Shown here one piece after another: positions 46,812 to 58,979 of a stretch of DNA of 64,000 nt. Position 1 is the first letter of the stretch. Every line of letters begins with the position of its first letter. Below the pieces are notes generated by a model, which was given only the letters and a program-made list of their open reading frames with translations, searched no databases and was not told where the DNA came from. A program made the position numbers and the translations under genes. The DNA is from Rhodoferax sp. (GTDB taxonomy: Bacteria > Pseudomonadota > Gammaproteobacteria > Burkholderiales > Burkholderiaceae_C): assembly GCF_030653815.1 (NCBI RefSeq), contig NZ_JAURYQ010000044.1, positions 1-64,000 of the forward strand. The letters are read 5' to 3'.

Positions 46812-48101
46812 TCAACGCGCTTGATCGTTGCGCGCCTTGAGCGCACGCAGCTTGTCACCGATCTTGATCTCCAAGCCGCGCGGCACCGGTCGGTAAAAAC
46901 CCGGCTCGGCCATGCCATCAGGCAGATAGTGCTCGCCCGCTGCAAAACCGTCAGGTTCATCATGCGCATAGCGGTAGGCTTTGCCGTAGTCCAGGTCTTT
47001 CATCAATTTCGTAGGCGCATTGCGCAGGTGCATCGGCACCGGCCGGGTACCATCCTGCTTGACAAAGGCTTTCGCTTCATTGAACGCCTTGTAGACGGCG
47101 TTGGATTTGGGTGCCACCGCCAGATACATCACACATTCCGCCAGGGCCAGTTCGCCCTCGGGGGTGCCCAGGCGCTCATAGACCTCGGCCGCATCGAGCG
47201 CCAAACGCAGCGCGCGCGGGTCGGCCAGGCCGATGTCTTCGCTGGCCATGCGGATCAGGCGCCGCGCCATATAGCGCGGATCCGCACCGCCATCGAGCAT
47301 GCGCACCAGCCAATACAGTGCGGCATCGGGGTCGGAGCCGCGCACACTTTTGTGCAGCGCCGAGATGGTGTCGTAGAACTGCTCGCCGCCCTTGTCATAG
47401 CGGCGCATGCGCTCACCCAGCACCTTGAGCAGCCACACGTCGGTGATCTCGGCGCGTTTTTCCTGGGTGGCAGACACGGCCAGCGTCTCCAGCGTGTTGA
47501 GCAGCCGGCGCGCGTCGCCATCGGCGTAGGCCACCAGGCGCTCGATCGCCTTGGGCTCGACCTCCGGCACCGCCTGCAGCGCCTGCGCCGACGCCACAAT
47601 CTGCTTCAGGTCGTCGGCTGTCAAAGGCTGCAACACATAGACCGCCGCACGAGACAACAGCGCCGAATTGACCTCGAACGACGGGTTCTCGGTGGTGGCG
47701 CCTATAAAGGTGAACAGGCCGCTTTCCACATGTGGCAAAAACGCGTCCTGCTGGCCCTTGTTGAAACGGTGCACCTCATCGACAAAAACCAGCGTGCGGC
47801 GCCCCTGTTGCTGGGCCAGTTGCGCTTTTTCAACGGCTTCACGAATGTCCTTGACGCCGCCCAGCACCGCGCTGATGGTAATGAACTGGGCATCGAAGGC
47901 GCTGGCCATGAGCCGGGCAATGGTGGTTTTGCCGGTGCCTGGCGGTCCCCAGAAAATACAACTGTGCGGCTGACCGGACTCGAACGCCAGGCGCAGCGCC
48001 ATACCCTCACCCAGCAAATGCTGCTGACCCACCACTTCGCCCAGGGTCTTGGGGCGCAGGCGCTCGGCCAGCGGCGAAAGAGGGGCGATGGAATGTTGCA
48101 T
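46812..48101 (-). CDS. rarA: Replication-associated recombination protein A
   Basis: A 429-residue AAA ATPase (MgsA/RarA). Near the N-terminus PLAERLRPKTLGEVVGQQHLLG is followed by Walker [14 protein letters not shown] (about 53-65), Walker B LVFVDEVHRFNKGQQD and sensor GATTENPSFEVNSALLSR. The C-terminal part tetramerises the protein. It acts at stalled replication forks and is related to clamp loaders. In many Betaproteobacteria it follows ftsK-lolA; here the nitrite reductase operon separates it from lolA. Confidence 0.95.
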   Translation of the reverse strand: MQHSIAPLSPLAERLRPKTLGEVVGQQHLLGEGMALRLAFESGQPHSCIFWGPPGTGKTTIARLMASAFDAQFITISAVLGGVKDIREAVEKAQLAQQQGRRTLVFVDEVHRFNKGQQDAFLPHVESGLFTFIGATTENPSFEVNSALLSRAAVYVLQPLTADDLKQIVASAQALQAVPEVEPKAIERLVAYADGDARRLLNTLETLAVSATQEKRAEITDVWLLKVLGERMRRYDKGGEQFYDTISALHKSVRGSDPDAALYWLVRMLDGGADPRYMARRLIRMASEDIGLADPRALRLALDAAEVYERLGTPEGELALAECVMYLAVAPKSNAVYKAFNEAKAFVKQDGTRPVPMHLRNAPTKLMKDLDYGKAYRYAHDEPDGFAAGEHYLPDGMAEPGFYRPVPRGLEIKIGDKLRALKARNDQAR

Positions 48102-48173
48102 ACAGCAATATTGTGACCGAGTCGACCCCTGAGATTAACTCTGCACAAAATGCAACGTCAGGCCGTGCTTTCT

Positions 48174-48187
48174 TTGACTTAACGCAA
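48174..48187 (+). promoter_or_regulatory. Possible FNR-like site upstream of the octaheme cytochrome gene
   Basis: TTGAC-TTAA-CGCAA resembles an FNR box in its first half (7 of 10 overall) and shares the TTGAY-N4-CGCA form with the nrdJ and hsp20 sites. The centre is about 133 bp before the ATG. No clear -10 was found at the expected distance, so this is tentative. Confidence 0.3.
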
Positions 48188-48313
48188 ATAGTTGCAAGAC
48201 TGCATTTGCAAAAAAACGCCATTTTTCAAAAAATGAAGAGGTCTTTACTGACTTCAAGCGCGAACCCGTTCGCTGCAAGTCTGCTGACAGCACAACTGAC
48301 ATACAGGTGATCC

Positions 48314-50047
48314 ATGAAAAAAGAATTGAAAACAATGGGCATCCGGGCCTGGGTGACCCTGGCAGCCACCTCGCTGCTGATGGCGTCTGCCGTGTTTGCC
48401 AAACAGCCCGACCCCGCCGTGGTCAAGCAACAGGAGCAGCGCGCGCAGGCCACGATTGACCAGATCCGCCTGGCCATCCCCACGCCAACGGCGGGCAAAT
48501 CACCCCCGACCGATGCGGCCACCTGTTATGCCTGCCACAAGGACATCAAGGAGTTTCACGCCAACAGCAAACATGCCAGCGTGAACTGTTCCCAGTGCCA
48601 CACCAAACCCGAAGAGCATCTGGCCAAAGACGGCAAGGCAGCGATTGGCACACGTACCGACCACGCGGCCTGCGGCAGCTGCCATCAGGCGCAGTACGAC
48701 TCGTTCCTGGCGATCAATTACGAATCCAAGGCCCGGGTCGAGAAGGGAACCTACAAGGGCCGCTCGCCGCTGTTTGACAAGCTCATGGCACCCCATGGCT
48801 TCACCAAGGAACACGCCGAGCCACGCAGCCATATCTTCATGCTGATGGACCAGCTGATCGTCGACCGTGGCTATGGCGGGCGCTTTCAGCTCAAGGACTG
48901 GACCTTCCTGACCGACGGCAAAGGCGCCGAAACACAACTGTGGAGTGTGCTGCTGAAAGATGCCGAACCCGGCACCAGCGACCAGAAGATCTTTCTTCCC
49001 CAAACCGCTGCGGCGTCGAACCCGGTGTGCCTGAACTGCAAAACGCAGGACCACATCCTGAAGTGGAAATACATGGGCGACCCCGATCCCAAAGCACAAT
49101 GGTCACGCACCTCCAAGGTGGTTGACTTTGTCCGTGACCTGAAGCACCCGATGAACTGCTACAGCTGCCATGACCCGCACTCCACGGCACCCCGCGTGGT
49201 GCGTGACGCACTGATCGAGGCGGTGGTAGATCGCGGCATGGGGACCTACCCCAACAACAAGGCCAAGAGCGAAAAGATCACCATGAAAAAAGTGAGCTTC
49301 CGCGACGGCTTCCGTTCCATCGGCATCCTGAGCAAGTCCGACTCCAACCTGATGTGCGCCCAATGCCACGTGGAATACAACTGCAATCCCGGCTTTGACA
49401 CCAGCACCGGCGAGTACAGCGTGACCATGGCCGACCGCCGAACCAACCATTTCTTCTGGGCCAACGTGTTTGACTACAAGGCTGCGGCAGAGAAAATCAA
49501 GTTCAAGGACTTCAAGCATGCCACCACGGGCGCCCTGCTGTCCAAACTGCAACACCCCGAGAGTGAAACCTTCTGGGGCAGCAAGCACGAAGGCGCCGGT
49601 GTCGAGTGCAAGGACTGCCACATGCCCAAGGTCATTGGTGATGGCAAGACCTACACCTCGCACCAGCAAAAGTCGCCGCGCTACAACGTGACCGACACCT
49701 GCGTGCGTTGCCATGGCGAAATGACCAAGGAACAGGCGCTGTACCAAATCGATTCGATCCAGAACTACACCCGCGGCAAACTGGCCAAGGCCGAGTACTG
49801 GCTGGCCCAGTTGATCGACACCTTTGCCAAGGCCAAGGCCGCCGGTGTACCGGATGAAGCCATCAAAAAAGCGCAAGCCCACCACGATCAAGCCCACATT
49901 TACTGGGAGTGGTGGACGGCAGAAAACTCGGATGGCTTCCATAATCCGGGTGCCGCCCGCGAGACCCTGACCCGCTCGGTCAACGAGTCCCAAGCCGGCA
50001 TCAAGGTGCTCAACGATGCCATGCAGGCCGTTGTTGCGAAAAAGTAG
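48314..50047 (+). CDS. Octaheme cytochrome c nitrite reductase (ONR/NrfA-type)
   Basis: A 577-residue periplasmic protein with a cleavable signal peptide ending ASAVFAK near residue 30. Eight haem sites are visible in order: CYACH (71), CSQCH (92), CGSCH (120), CLNCK (239), CYSCH (282), CAQCH (348), CKDCH (432), CVRCH (463). The single lysine-type site in fourth position is the catalytic haem layout of octaheme nitrite reductases (TvNiR), in which three extra haems precede an NrfA-like pentahaem core. NrfA active-site contexts are present: CAQCHVEYN with the tyrosine near 355, and LQHPESETF with the histidine near 414. The expected reaction is six-electron reduction of nitrite (or hydroxylamine) to ammonia. 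AGGTGATCC precedes ATG. Haem lyase genes follow. Confidence 0.92.
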   Translation: MKKELKTMGIRAWVTLAATSLLMASAVFAKQPDPAVVKQQEQRAQATIDQIRLAIPTPTAGKSPPTDAATCYACHKDIKEFHANSKHASVNCSQCHTKPEEHLAKDGKAAIGTRTDHAACGSCHQAQYDSFLAINYESKARVEKGTYKGRSPLFDKLMAPHGFTKEHAEPRSHIFMLMDQLIVDRGYGGRFQLKDWTFLTDGKGAETQLWSVLLKDAEPGTSDQKIFLPQTAAASNPVCLNCKTQDHILKWKYMGDPDPKAQWSRTSKVVDFVRDLKHPMNCYSCHDPHSTAPRVVRDALIEAVVDRGMGTYPNNKAKSEKITMKKVSFRDGFRSIGILSKSDSNLMCAQCHVEYNCNPGFDTSTGEYSVTMADRRTNHFFWANVFDYKAAAEKIKFKDFKHATTGALLSKLQHPESETFWGSKHEGAGVECKDCHMPKVIGDGKTYTSHQQKSPRYNVTDTCVRCHGEMTKEQALYQIDSIQNYTRGKLAKAEYWLAQLIDTFAKAKAAGVPDEAIKKAQAHHDQAHIYWEWWTAENSDGFHNPGAARETLTRSVNESQAGIKVLNDAMQAVVAKK

Positions 50048-50066
50048 GCACTGAACCTGGTTGAAC

Positions 50067-50099
50067 GGGGGGCGCGCTTCGGCGTGCCCCCATTTTTTT
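50067..50099 (+). terminator. Intrinsic terminator between the octaheme cytochrome and ccmF-like genes
   Basis: GGGGGCGCGC-TTCG-GCGTGCCCCC forms a strong stem with a stable TTCG loop, followed by ATTTTTTT. It lies 20 bp after the cytochrome stop and 15 bp before the ccmF-like ATG. It should end most transcripts and let a minority read through, keeping the haem lyase below its abundant substrate. Confidence 0.88.
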
Positions 50100-50113
50100 G
50101 GAACTTTTGACTC

Positions 50114-52021
50114 ATGATCCCAGAACTTGGCCATGTGGCCCTTATTCTTGCCCTGCAGTTGGCGCTGGTGCAAAGCGTGCTTTGCCTGGCCGGCGCTGCG
50201 CGCAACCAGGCGGGCTGGATGCGCGCGGGCAAAAGTGCCGCCAATGCGCAGTTGCTCTTTGTGCTGGCCAGCTTTGCCGCGCTGGCCTGGGCCTATTACG
50301 CCAACGATTTCAGCGTGCTGAATGTGGCCGAGCATTCCTCGCGCCAGTTGCCAACGCCTTACCGCCTGACCGCCACCTGGGGCTCCCACGAAGGCTCCAT
50401 GATGCTGTGGGTGCTGATCCTGTCTGGCTGGACCGTGGCACTCAACCTCGGGACCCGTCAGTTGCCACTCGAGCTCAAAGCACGCGTGCTGGGGGTGATC
50501 GGGGGGGTCAGCGCTGTCCTGCTGGCGTTTGTGCTGTTCACCTCGAATCCGTTTCTGCGGCTCGACCCGCCGCCCCCCGAAGGCATGGACCTCAACCCCT
50601 TGCTGCAGGACCCGGGCATGATCATTCATCCGCCACTGCTCTACATGGGCTATGTCGGCTTTGTCGTGGCTTTTGCCTTTGCCATAGCGACGATGCTGGG
50701 AAACACGACCAGCAACGACTGGGCGCGCTGGGCTCGGCCCTGGACCCAGGCGGCCTGGGGGTTTCTGACCCTTGGCATCACCGTGGGTTCATGGTGGGCC
50801 TATTACGAACTGGGCTGGGGCGGCTGGTGGTTTTGGGACCCTACCGAAAACGCCTCGCTGATGCCCTGGCTGGCGGGTACCGCACTGATGCACGCGCTGA
50901 CCGTGACCGAAAAACGCGGCAAGCTGCACCTGTGGAGTATTTTTCTGGCCATCACGGTGTTTTCACTTTGCCTGGTGGGCACTTTCCTGGTGCGTTCGGG
51001 CGTGTTGTCATCAGTCCATGCCTTCGCCCTGGATCCGGCGCGTGGTTTGTTCATCTTGCTGTTTCTGGTACTGGTCATTGGCGGCGCGCTGCTGCTGTTT
51101 GCGCTGCGGGCGTCCAGCCTGCTGCGCAACGCACAACAAGCCTTGGTGACACACGAGGTGCTGGTGCTGTCGGGCAACGTGCTGTTGTTGGTGGCCGCCG
51201 CGACCGTGCTGCTTGGCACGCTTTACCCATTGATACTGGACGCTCTGGACCTGGGAAAAGTTTCAGTCGGCCCGCCCTATTTCAATGCCGTTTTCGTCCC
51301 CTTGATGGTTCCGGTGCTGCTGCTGGTTGGTCTGGCCATGCACGCCCGCGGGCACGACACCCGCCTGCGTGCCATCGCTGCCCAACTCAAATGGCACGGC
51401 CTGGCGGCCCTGATGCTTGGCGCCGTCGTGCCCTTGCTTTACCGCGACTTGCGCTGGCCCGCCATGCTGGCCATCACCCTGGCGAGCTGGATCACGCTGG
51501 CCACGGTCCAGGGCCTGGTGCATCAGTACCAGGCACGCGGCAGGCAGGCTTTGTCGGTGCTGGGCATGAGCGTGGCCCACATCGGCCTGGCGATCAGCGT
51601 TGTCGGGGTAGGCTTTGTGAGTTCTTATGAGAGCGAGCAGGACCTGGCCATGCGCCCGGGCGATACCGCCAGCCTGGCGGGCTACACCCTGACTTTTCGC
51701 GGCGTGACCGAAGTCCCGGGCCCCAACTTCTCGGCGGTGGTCGCCGACCTGATCGTCAGCCGGGATGGCAACAACGTCGACAGGCTGAACCCGGAAAAGC
51801 GGGTTTACCATGCCTCCAGAAAACAGATGACAGAGTCTGCGATCCGTTACAGCATCACCGGCGATCTTTATGCCGCTTTAGGTGAGCCCCTGAAAGACGG
51901 CGCCTGGAGCGTGCGCCTGTACCACAAACCCCTGGTGATCTGGATCTGGCTCGGAGCCCTGGTCATGGCCAGCGGCGCTGCCATCGCCATTCTTGCCCGC
52001 CGCCTGAGGAGCATGACATGA
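50114..52021 (+). CDS. CcmF/NrfE-type cytochrome c haem lyase
   Basis: A 635-residue integral membrane protein with about 13-15 helices. The tryptophan-rich haem-handling WWD segment SWWAYYELGWGGWWFWDPTENASLMPW is at about residues 223-250, and the MIIHPPLLYMGYVGFVVAFAFAI segment near 175 carries a conserved histidine. CcmF ligates haem to CxxCH apocytochromes; NrfE does so for the CxxCK site of NrfA with NrfF and NrfG. Its place directly behind a CxxCK-containing cytochrome suggests the NrfE role. It overlaps the TPR gene by ATGA. Confidence 0.9.
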   Translation: MIPELGHVALILALQLALVQSVLCLAGAARNQAGWMRAGKSAANAQLLFVLASFAALAWAYYANDFSVLNVAEHSSRQLPTPYRLTATWGSHEGSMMLWVLILSGWTVALNLGTRQLPLELKARVLGVIGGVSAVLLAFVLFTSNPFLRLDPPPPEGMDLNPLLQDPGMIIHPPLLYMGYVGFVVAFAFAIATMLGNTTSNDWARWARPWTQAAWGFLTLGITVGSWWAYYELGWGGWWFWDPTENASLMPWLAGTALMHALTVTEKRGKLHLWSIFLAITVFSLCLVGTFLVRSGVLSSVHAFALDPARGLFILLFLVLVIGGALLLFALRASSLLRNAQQALVTHEVLVLSGNVLLLVAAATVLLGTLYPLILDALDLGKVSVGPPYFNAVFVPLMVPVLLLVGLAMHARGHDTRLRAIAAQLKWHGLAALMLGAVVPLLYRDLRWPAMLAITLASWITLATVQGLVHQYQARGRQALSVLGMSVAHIGLAISVVGVGFVSSYESEQDLAMRPGDTASLAGYTLTFRGVTEVPGPNFSAVVADLIVSRDGNNVDRLNPEKRVYHASRKQMTESAIRYSITGDLYAALGEPLKDGAWSVRLYHKPLVIWIWLGALVMASGAAIAILARRLRSMT

Positions 52022-52755
52022 ATTTCTGGTTCTTTGCCGCCGCTCTGGTGCTGCTGGCCCTGGCTTTTGTTTTGCTTCCGCTGCGCCGTGAGCCACTGCC
52101 CACCGCGACAGAAGCCGCAGTGCCCCCCGGCCGTGGCCATCGCGGGACTGCCGGTTTGCTGATCCTGTTGCTGCCGCTGGTCACTCTGGGACTGTACCTG
52201 CACCTGGGTGCACCCTCTGTAGTGGGCGCGCAGCAACTCCTGCAGGCACGCGGCCAGCATGACGTGGACAGCATGATGGCCGCCCTGGAAGCCAAACTCA
52301 AGACCAACCCCGACGACACCGAGACCCTGTATGTGCTGGGGCGGTCCTACCTGGCCTTGCAGCGCCATGCAGAAGCCGAAACCGCACTGGCCAAGGCGGC
52401 CAGGCTGGCGCCCAAGGAGGCGCGCATGCTGTCGCAATACGCGGAAGTGCTGGCCATGAACCACAACGGCAATTTGCAAGGCGAGGCAGCCCCCCTGATT
52501 GAGCAAGCCCTGGAACTGGACCCTGAAGACGAAAAAGCGCTGGAACTGGCTGGTCTGGCCGCCTTCCAGCGCGAAGAATGGGCACAAGCCGTGCACTTCT
52601 GGCGGCGCCTGCTTAAGCGGCTGCCATCCGACAGCGAGTTTCACCAGGACATGAGCCAGGCCATCGCGGAAGCTGAAGACAAATCAGCGCGGGCCTCCGG
52701 TTTGGGTGAGCGCGCCAAACTACAGCCTCCCGAAAAGAAGCAGACGCCCCATTAG
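52018..52755 (+). CDS. TPR protein of the NrfG/CcmH(CycH) type
   Basis: A 245-residue protein with two N-terminal membrane helices (NFWFFAAALVLLALAFVLLPL and GLLILLLPLVTLGLYLHLG) and a periplasmic TPR domain (about 85-220) with repeats around TLYVLGRSYLALQRHAEAETALAKAARLAP and AALELAGLAAFQREEWAQAVHFW-like segments. TPR proteins of this kind hold the C-terminus of apocytochrome for the haem lyase. The start overlaps the ccmF-like stop. There is no NrfF/CcmL (CxxC) gene in the operon. Confidence 0.85.
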   Translation: MNFWFFAAALVLLALAFVLLPLRREPLPTATEAAVPPGRGHRGTAGLLILLLPLVTLGLYLHLGAPSVVGAQQLLQARGQHDVDSMMAALEAKLKTNPDDTETLYVLGRSYLALQRHAEAETALAKAARLAPKEARMLSQYAEVLAMNHNGNLQGEAAPLIEQALELDPEDEKALELAGLAAFQREEWAQAVHFWRRLLKRLPSDSEFHQDMSQAIAEAEDKSARASGLGERAKLQPPEKKQTPH

Positions 52756-52774
52756 CCAACACTTTCAGCCAGCA

Positions 52775-53434
52775 TTACTGCCGAATCAAATCGGCGCCAA
52801 TGGGGGGCTTGAAGGCAAACGCCGTGACAGCAAGGGGCGGATTGAGTTTCATTTGCCTGAACGTCAAGACCGAACGCTGGCCAAAGCTGTCCAGGATTTC
52901 CAGCACCTCGAGCGTGCTGCTGGCGGCTGCCGCATCACCCGTTGCCCTGAAGCCCACCCGAACCGACTGCAATTGCCCGTCTTTTGATCTGGGCGTGGCC
53001 AGAACCCACTGCAAGCCGTCCTTTTCGGGCGCATCGGTCAGCACAAAATCAGCCTGCAGGGCCTGCACGTCGTCCGCCGACGCAATCAACGCTGCAGGTG
53101 TCGAGCCCAGCACGGCGGCCTGCTTGCGCGCCGTGACCTGGTTCAGATCCACATCATGCAGCCACAACGTCTGGCCGTCGGCCACAATGGTTTGCACAAA
53201 GGGTTTGACATAGTCGAAGCGGAACCGGTTGGGCCGGGAAAATTCAAACTGACCGCTGGAGGTCTTGACCTTGGGCACCTGCCCTTCGCGCGCTGGCGAG
53301 GTCACGACCTGGGTGAAATCTGCCTGGCCGGTTTTGACGGTCTTGACAAAACTCTCCAGGCTTTTCAGGCCGCTGGCGTTCACACCGCTAACGCAGGTAA
53401 GCGTTAAAAGTGCCGTTAATAAAAATTGTTTCAA
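52775..53434 (-). CDS. lolA: Outer-membrane lipoprotein carrier protein
   Basis: A 219-residue periplasmic carrier that ferries lipoproteins from LolCDE to LolB. It has a signal peptide (KQFLLTALLTLTCVSGVNA) and then the LolA fold: QADFTQVV, GQFEFSRPNRFRFDYVKPFVQTIVADGQTLWLHDVDLNQVT. The start is a TTG at 53434 with AAGGT at proper spacing; no in-frame ATG lies near, and the far upstream ATG would replace the signal peptide with an unrelated stretch that includes a dispersed repeat. It follows ftsK by 82 bp, a conserved pairing. Confidence 0.9.
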   Translation of the reverse strand: MKQFLLTALLTLTCVSGVNASGLKSLESFVKTVKTGQADFTQVVTSPAREGQVPKVKTSSGQFEFSRPNRFRFDYVKPFVQTIVADGQTLWLHDVDLNQVTARKQAAVLGSTPAALIASADDVQALQADFVLTDAPEKDGLQWVLATPRSKDGQLQSVRVGFRATGDAAAASSTLEVLEILDSFGQRSVLTFRQMKLNPPLAVTAFAFKPPIGADLIRQ

Positions 53435-53470
53435 GGCTGACCTTTTGCGTCGGAGTTGGATGAATGCAAA

Positions 53471-53503
53471 GGCATGGATAGCCACGCTTCGCTCGCGATG
53501 ACA
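53471..53503. repeat. Dispersed repeat of the GCGAGCGAAGCG type
   Basis: The stretch reads, on the minus strand, TGTCATCGCGAGCGAAGCG followed by TGGCTATCCATG. This closely resembles the TCATTGCGAGCGAAGCG..CAATCCATG element scattered through many bacterial genomes. It lies between ftsK and lolA. Confidence 0.5.
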
Positions 53504-53516
53504 GCTTTGTTGCCGC

Positions 53517-56874
<3,358 letters not shown>

Positions 56875-56975
56875 ACCCAGCCCGGCGCGGCGACCGGGCC
56901 ATGCGCATGCGGTTTTGGGGACAACGCTGCACCAATTTCCCCTGCTAGTCGACTCACCGGCGCCTGGAATCAGTC

Positions 56976-57049
56976 GGGTGATGCGCTTGGCGAAGGTCAA
57001 GGCGGAGTCCGCGCAGCGGACGGGGGACACGCAGCGAAGCGCATCGCCC
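56976..57049. repeat. Compound palindrome downstream of trxB
   Basis: Outer arms GGGTGATGCGCTTGGC and GC(A)GCGAAGCGCATCGCCC pair with few mismatches, and inside them GTCCGC-GCA-GCGGAC (57007-57021) is a perfect hairpin. The whole could fold into a branched structure. It lies about 100 bp past trxB and resembles REP/BIME-type elements. Confidence 0.5.
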
Positions 57050-57146
57050 GGCTGATTGGGCAAGCACCCTGATGCAGCCTTTGGACCGGCATCTCACCCC
57101 ACTCAGTTTGAATCGCAACCCAGCCCGGCCCCGGCTGAAGCCAGGC

Positions 57147-57152
57147 TATAAT
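57147..57152 (+). promoter_or_regulatory. -10 element of the rpmB-rpmG promoter
   Basis: A perfect TATAAT lies 123 bp upstream of the rpmB ATG. No good -35 hexamer is present 16-18 bp upstream. The GC-rich leader of about 115 nt between it and rpmB could hold a regulatory structure. Confidence 0.5.
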
Positions 57153-57275
57153 GCTGGGCTTTGTTGCCTTCCCCGTGAGGGTTTGGGCTGCAGAACGGGT
57201 TACCGCCACCCTTTTCTTGGCGAGGTGAGGCTCCTGGCGTCAGTCTGGGCCGTTTAATAGTATCGGAGTGTCCAC

Positions 57276-57509
57276 ATGGCACGCGTATGTGAAGTCACGG
57301 GCAAAGGCCCGATGGTCGGGAACAATGTTTCCCACGCCAACAACAAAACCAAGCGCCGGTTCCTGCCGAACCTGCAATACCGCCGTTTCTGGGTGGAGTC
57401 TGAAAACCGCTGGGTTCGCCTGCGGATCTCGAACGCCGGTCTGCGTTTGATCGACAAAAACGGTATCGACGCTGTGCTCGCAGATCTGCGCGCACGTGGT
57501 CAAGCCTAA
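57276..57509 (+). CDS. rpmB: 50S ribosomal protein L28
   Basis: A 77-residue basic protein beginning [20 protein letters not shown], with the [11 protein letters not shown] and [19 protein letters not shown] segments of L28. It is an early-assembling component of the large subunit. A ribosome site (GGAGTG) precedes the ATG. It is cotranscribed with rpmG, 22 bp downstream. Confidence 0.97.
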   Translation: MARVCEVTGKGPMVGNNVSHANNKTKRRFLPNLQYRRFWVESENRWVRLRISNAGLRLIDKNGIDAVLADLRARGQA

Positions 57510-57531
57510 ACCCATTTACTGAAAGAGCACC

Positions 57532-57702
57532 ATGGCTACCAAAGGCGGACGCGAAAAAATCAAGCTGGAATCGACAGCCGGCACCGGTCACTTCTACACG
57601 ACCGACAAGAACAAGAAAACCACTCCCGAGAAATTGCTGATCAAGAAATTTGACCCCAAAGCTCGCAAGCACGTGGATTACAAGGAAATGAAACTGAAGT
57701 AA
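57532..57702 (+). CDS. rpmG: 50S ribosomal protein L33
   Basis: A 56-residue protein: [20 protein letters not shown], then [27 protein letters not shown]. It has the standard L33 length. The cysteines of the zinc-binding C+ form are missing, as is usual for proteobacterial L33. It lies 22 bp after rpmB and is followed by a strong terminator. Confidence 0.97.
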   Translation: MATKGGREKIKLESTAGTGHFYTTDKNKKTTPEKLLIKKFDPKARKHVDYKEMKLK

Positions 57703-57719
57703 TTCGGTTTTCTTCCAAC

Positions 57720-57747
57720 AAAAAGCCCGCAGTCTGCGGGCTTTTTT
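57720..57747 (+). terminator. Intrinsic terminator after rpmG
   Basis: AAAAAGCCCGCAG and CTGCGGGCTTTTTT form a 7-bp GC stem with a short loop and a T-run. The flanking A-run and T-run let it act in both directions, so it may also stop the convergent desaturase transcript. Confidence 0.92.
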
Positions 57748-57767
57748 ACGTCTGCTGACCTGCCTGT

Positions 57768-58958
57768 TCAGGCACGGGCCGCGCGCAACCTCAAGGAAAA
57801 TTCCTGCAGTGCCGCAATGCCACTGGCTTCGGCGCGCTGGCACCAGGCCTGCAAATCTGCGGCGAGCTGCTCCCGGGTGTGCGAGCGGTTCAGCCACAGC
57901 TGGCGCAGTTCTTCGCGCATCAGCACCATTTTGTCGAGCACGGGTGACGCCGCACGCACGGCAGCCAATTGGGCCGCAGCACCCGGCGGGACTTTTTCAG
58001 CATCGCGGTGCAACCAGTTGCGGGCCGCCTTGAGCACAGTAGCGTCGGCACTGCGGGCTTTCAGGTCACTCAGTTCGCTATCCAGTGCCAGGCGCATGCT
58101 GCGCGCATAGGTCGCCATCAACTCAAACCTGTTTTGAATCAGCGCTTCCAGCGTGTGCTCGTCGGCGGTGGCGCGCACGGCCCCCAAAGCCAGGCGGGGT
58201 GGCGTCTTTTTGACCCGTGCCAACCCCACGCGCTGCAACAGGCTGATGTACATCCAGCCAATATCGAACTCATAGGGCTTGACCGACAGCTTGGCCGAGG
58301 TAGGGTAAGTGTGGTGGTTGTTGTGCAGCTCTTCGCCGGCGATCAGGATGCCCCAGGGCGAAATGTTGGTGCTGGCATCGGGCGCCTCAAAATTGCGATA
58401 GCCCCAAAAATGCGCTGCACCGTTCACAATGCCTGCCGCCATCACCGGGGTCCAGGCCATTTGCACCGCCCACACCGCCAGACCGGCGGCGCCAAACAGC
58501 GTCAGGTCAAGCAGCAGCATCAGCGCCACGCCGGCAAAGGAAAACCGGGTGTAGAGATGACGTTCGATCCAGTCATTGGGCGTGCCATGACCAAAACGCG
58601 CCAGGGTGTCCTTGTTTTGCGCTTCCTTGCGGTACAACTCATAGCCTTGCAACAGCACCGTCTTGATGCCGTACACGTGCGGGCTGTGCGGATCGTCGGG
58701 TTGCTCGCATTTGGCGTGGTGCTTGCGGTGAATGGCCGCCCATTCCTTGGTCACCTGGCCGGTGGTGAGCCACAGCCAGAAGCGGAAAAAATGCGAAGCC
58801 ATGGGGTGCAAATCCAGCGCCCGATGCGCCTGATGTCGGTGCAAAAAAATGGTGACGCTGAGCATGGTGACATGCGTCATGCCCAGGGTAAACAACACCA
58901 GCTGCCAAGCGCTCAGATTCCAGAATCCGTGCGCCGCCCATTCCAACAATGAAGCCAT
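57768..58958 (-). CDS. Acyl-CoA/acyl-lipid delta-9-type fatty acid desaturase
   Basis: A 396-residue membrane di-iron desaturase. The three histidine boxes are HRHQAHR near residue 41, HRKHH near 78 and HNNHH near 218, with four membrane helices around them. The last ~150 residues form a soluble, helix-rich extension found in proteobacterial acyl-CoA desaturases. It uses oxygen to introduce a double bond in saturated acyl chains, so it works only aerobically. The unsaturated lipids are the substrate of the Cfa encoded at 16.3 kb. Confidence 0.92.
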   Translation of the reverse strand: MASLLEWAAHGFWNLSAWQLVLFTLGMTHVTMLSVTIFLHRHQAHRALDLHPMASHFFRFWLWLTTGQVTKEWAAIHRKHHAKCEQPDDPHSPHVYGIKTVLLQGYELYRKEAQNKDTLARFGHGTPNDWIERHLYTRFSFAGVALMLLLDLTLFGAAGLAVWAVQMAWTPVMAAGIVNGAAHFWGYRNFEAPDASTNISPWGILIAGEELHNNHHTYPTSAKLSVKPYEFDIGWMYISLLQRVGLARVKKTPPRLALGAVRATADEHTLEALIQNRFELMATYARSMRLALDSELSDLKARSADATVLKAARNWLHRDAEKVPPGAAAQLAAVRAASPVLDKMVLMREELRQLWLNRSHTREQLAADLQAWCQRAEASGIAALQEFSLRLRAARA

Positions 58959-58979
58959 TGATTTATCTCTTGAATTGTT

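Noticed and set aside
49103-50629. Minus-strand frame of 508 codons opposite the octaheme cytochrome and ccmF-like genes
   Set aside because: Antisense shadow produced by codon bias; no ribosome site or recognisable domain.
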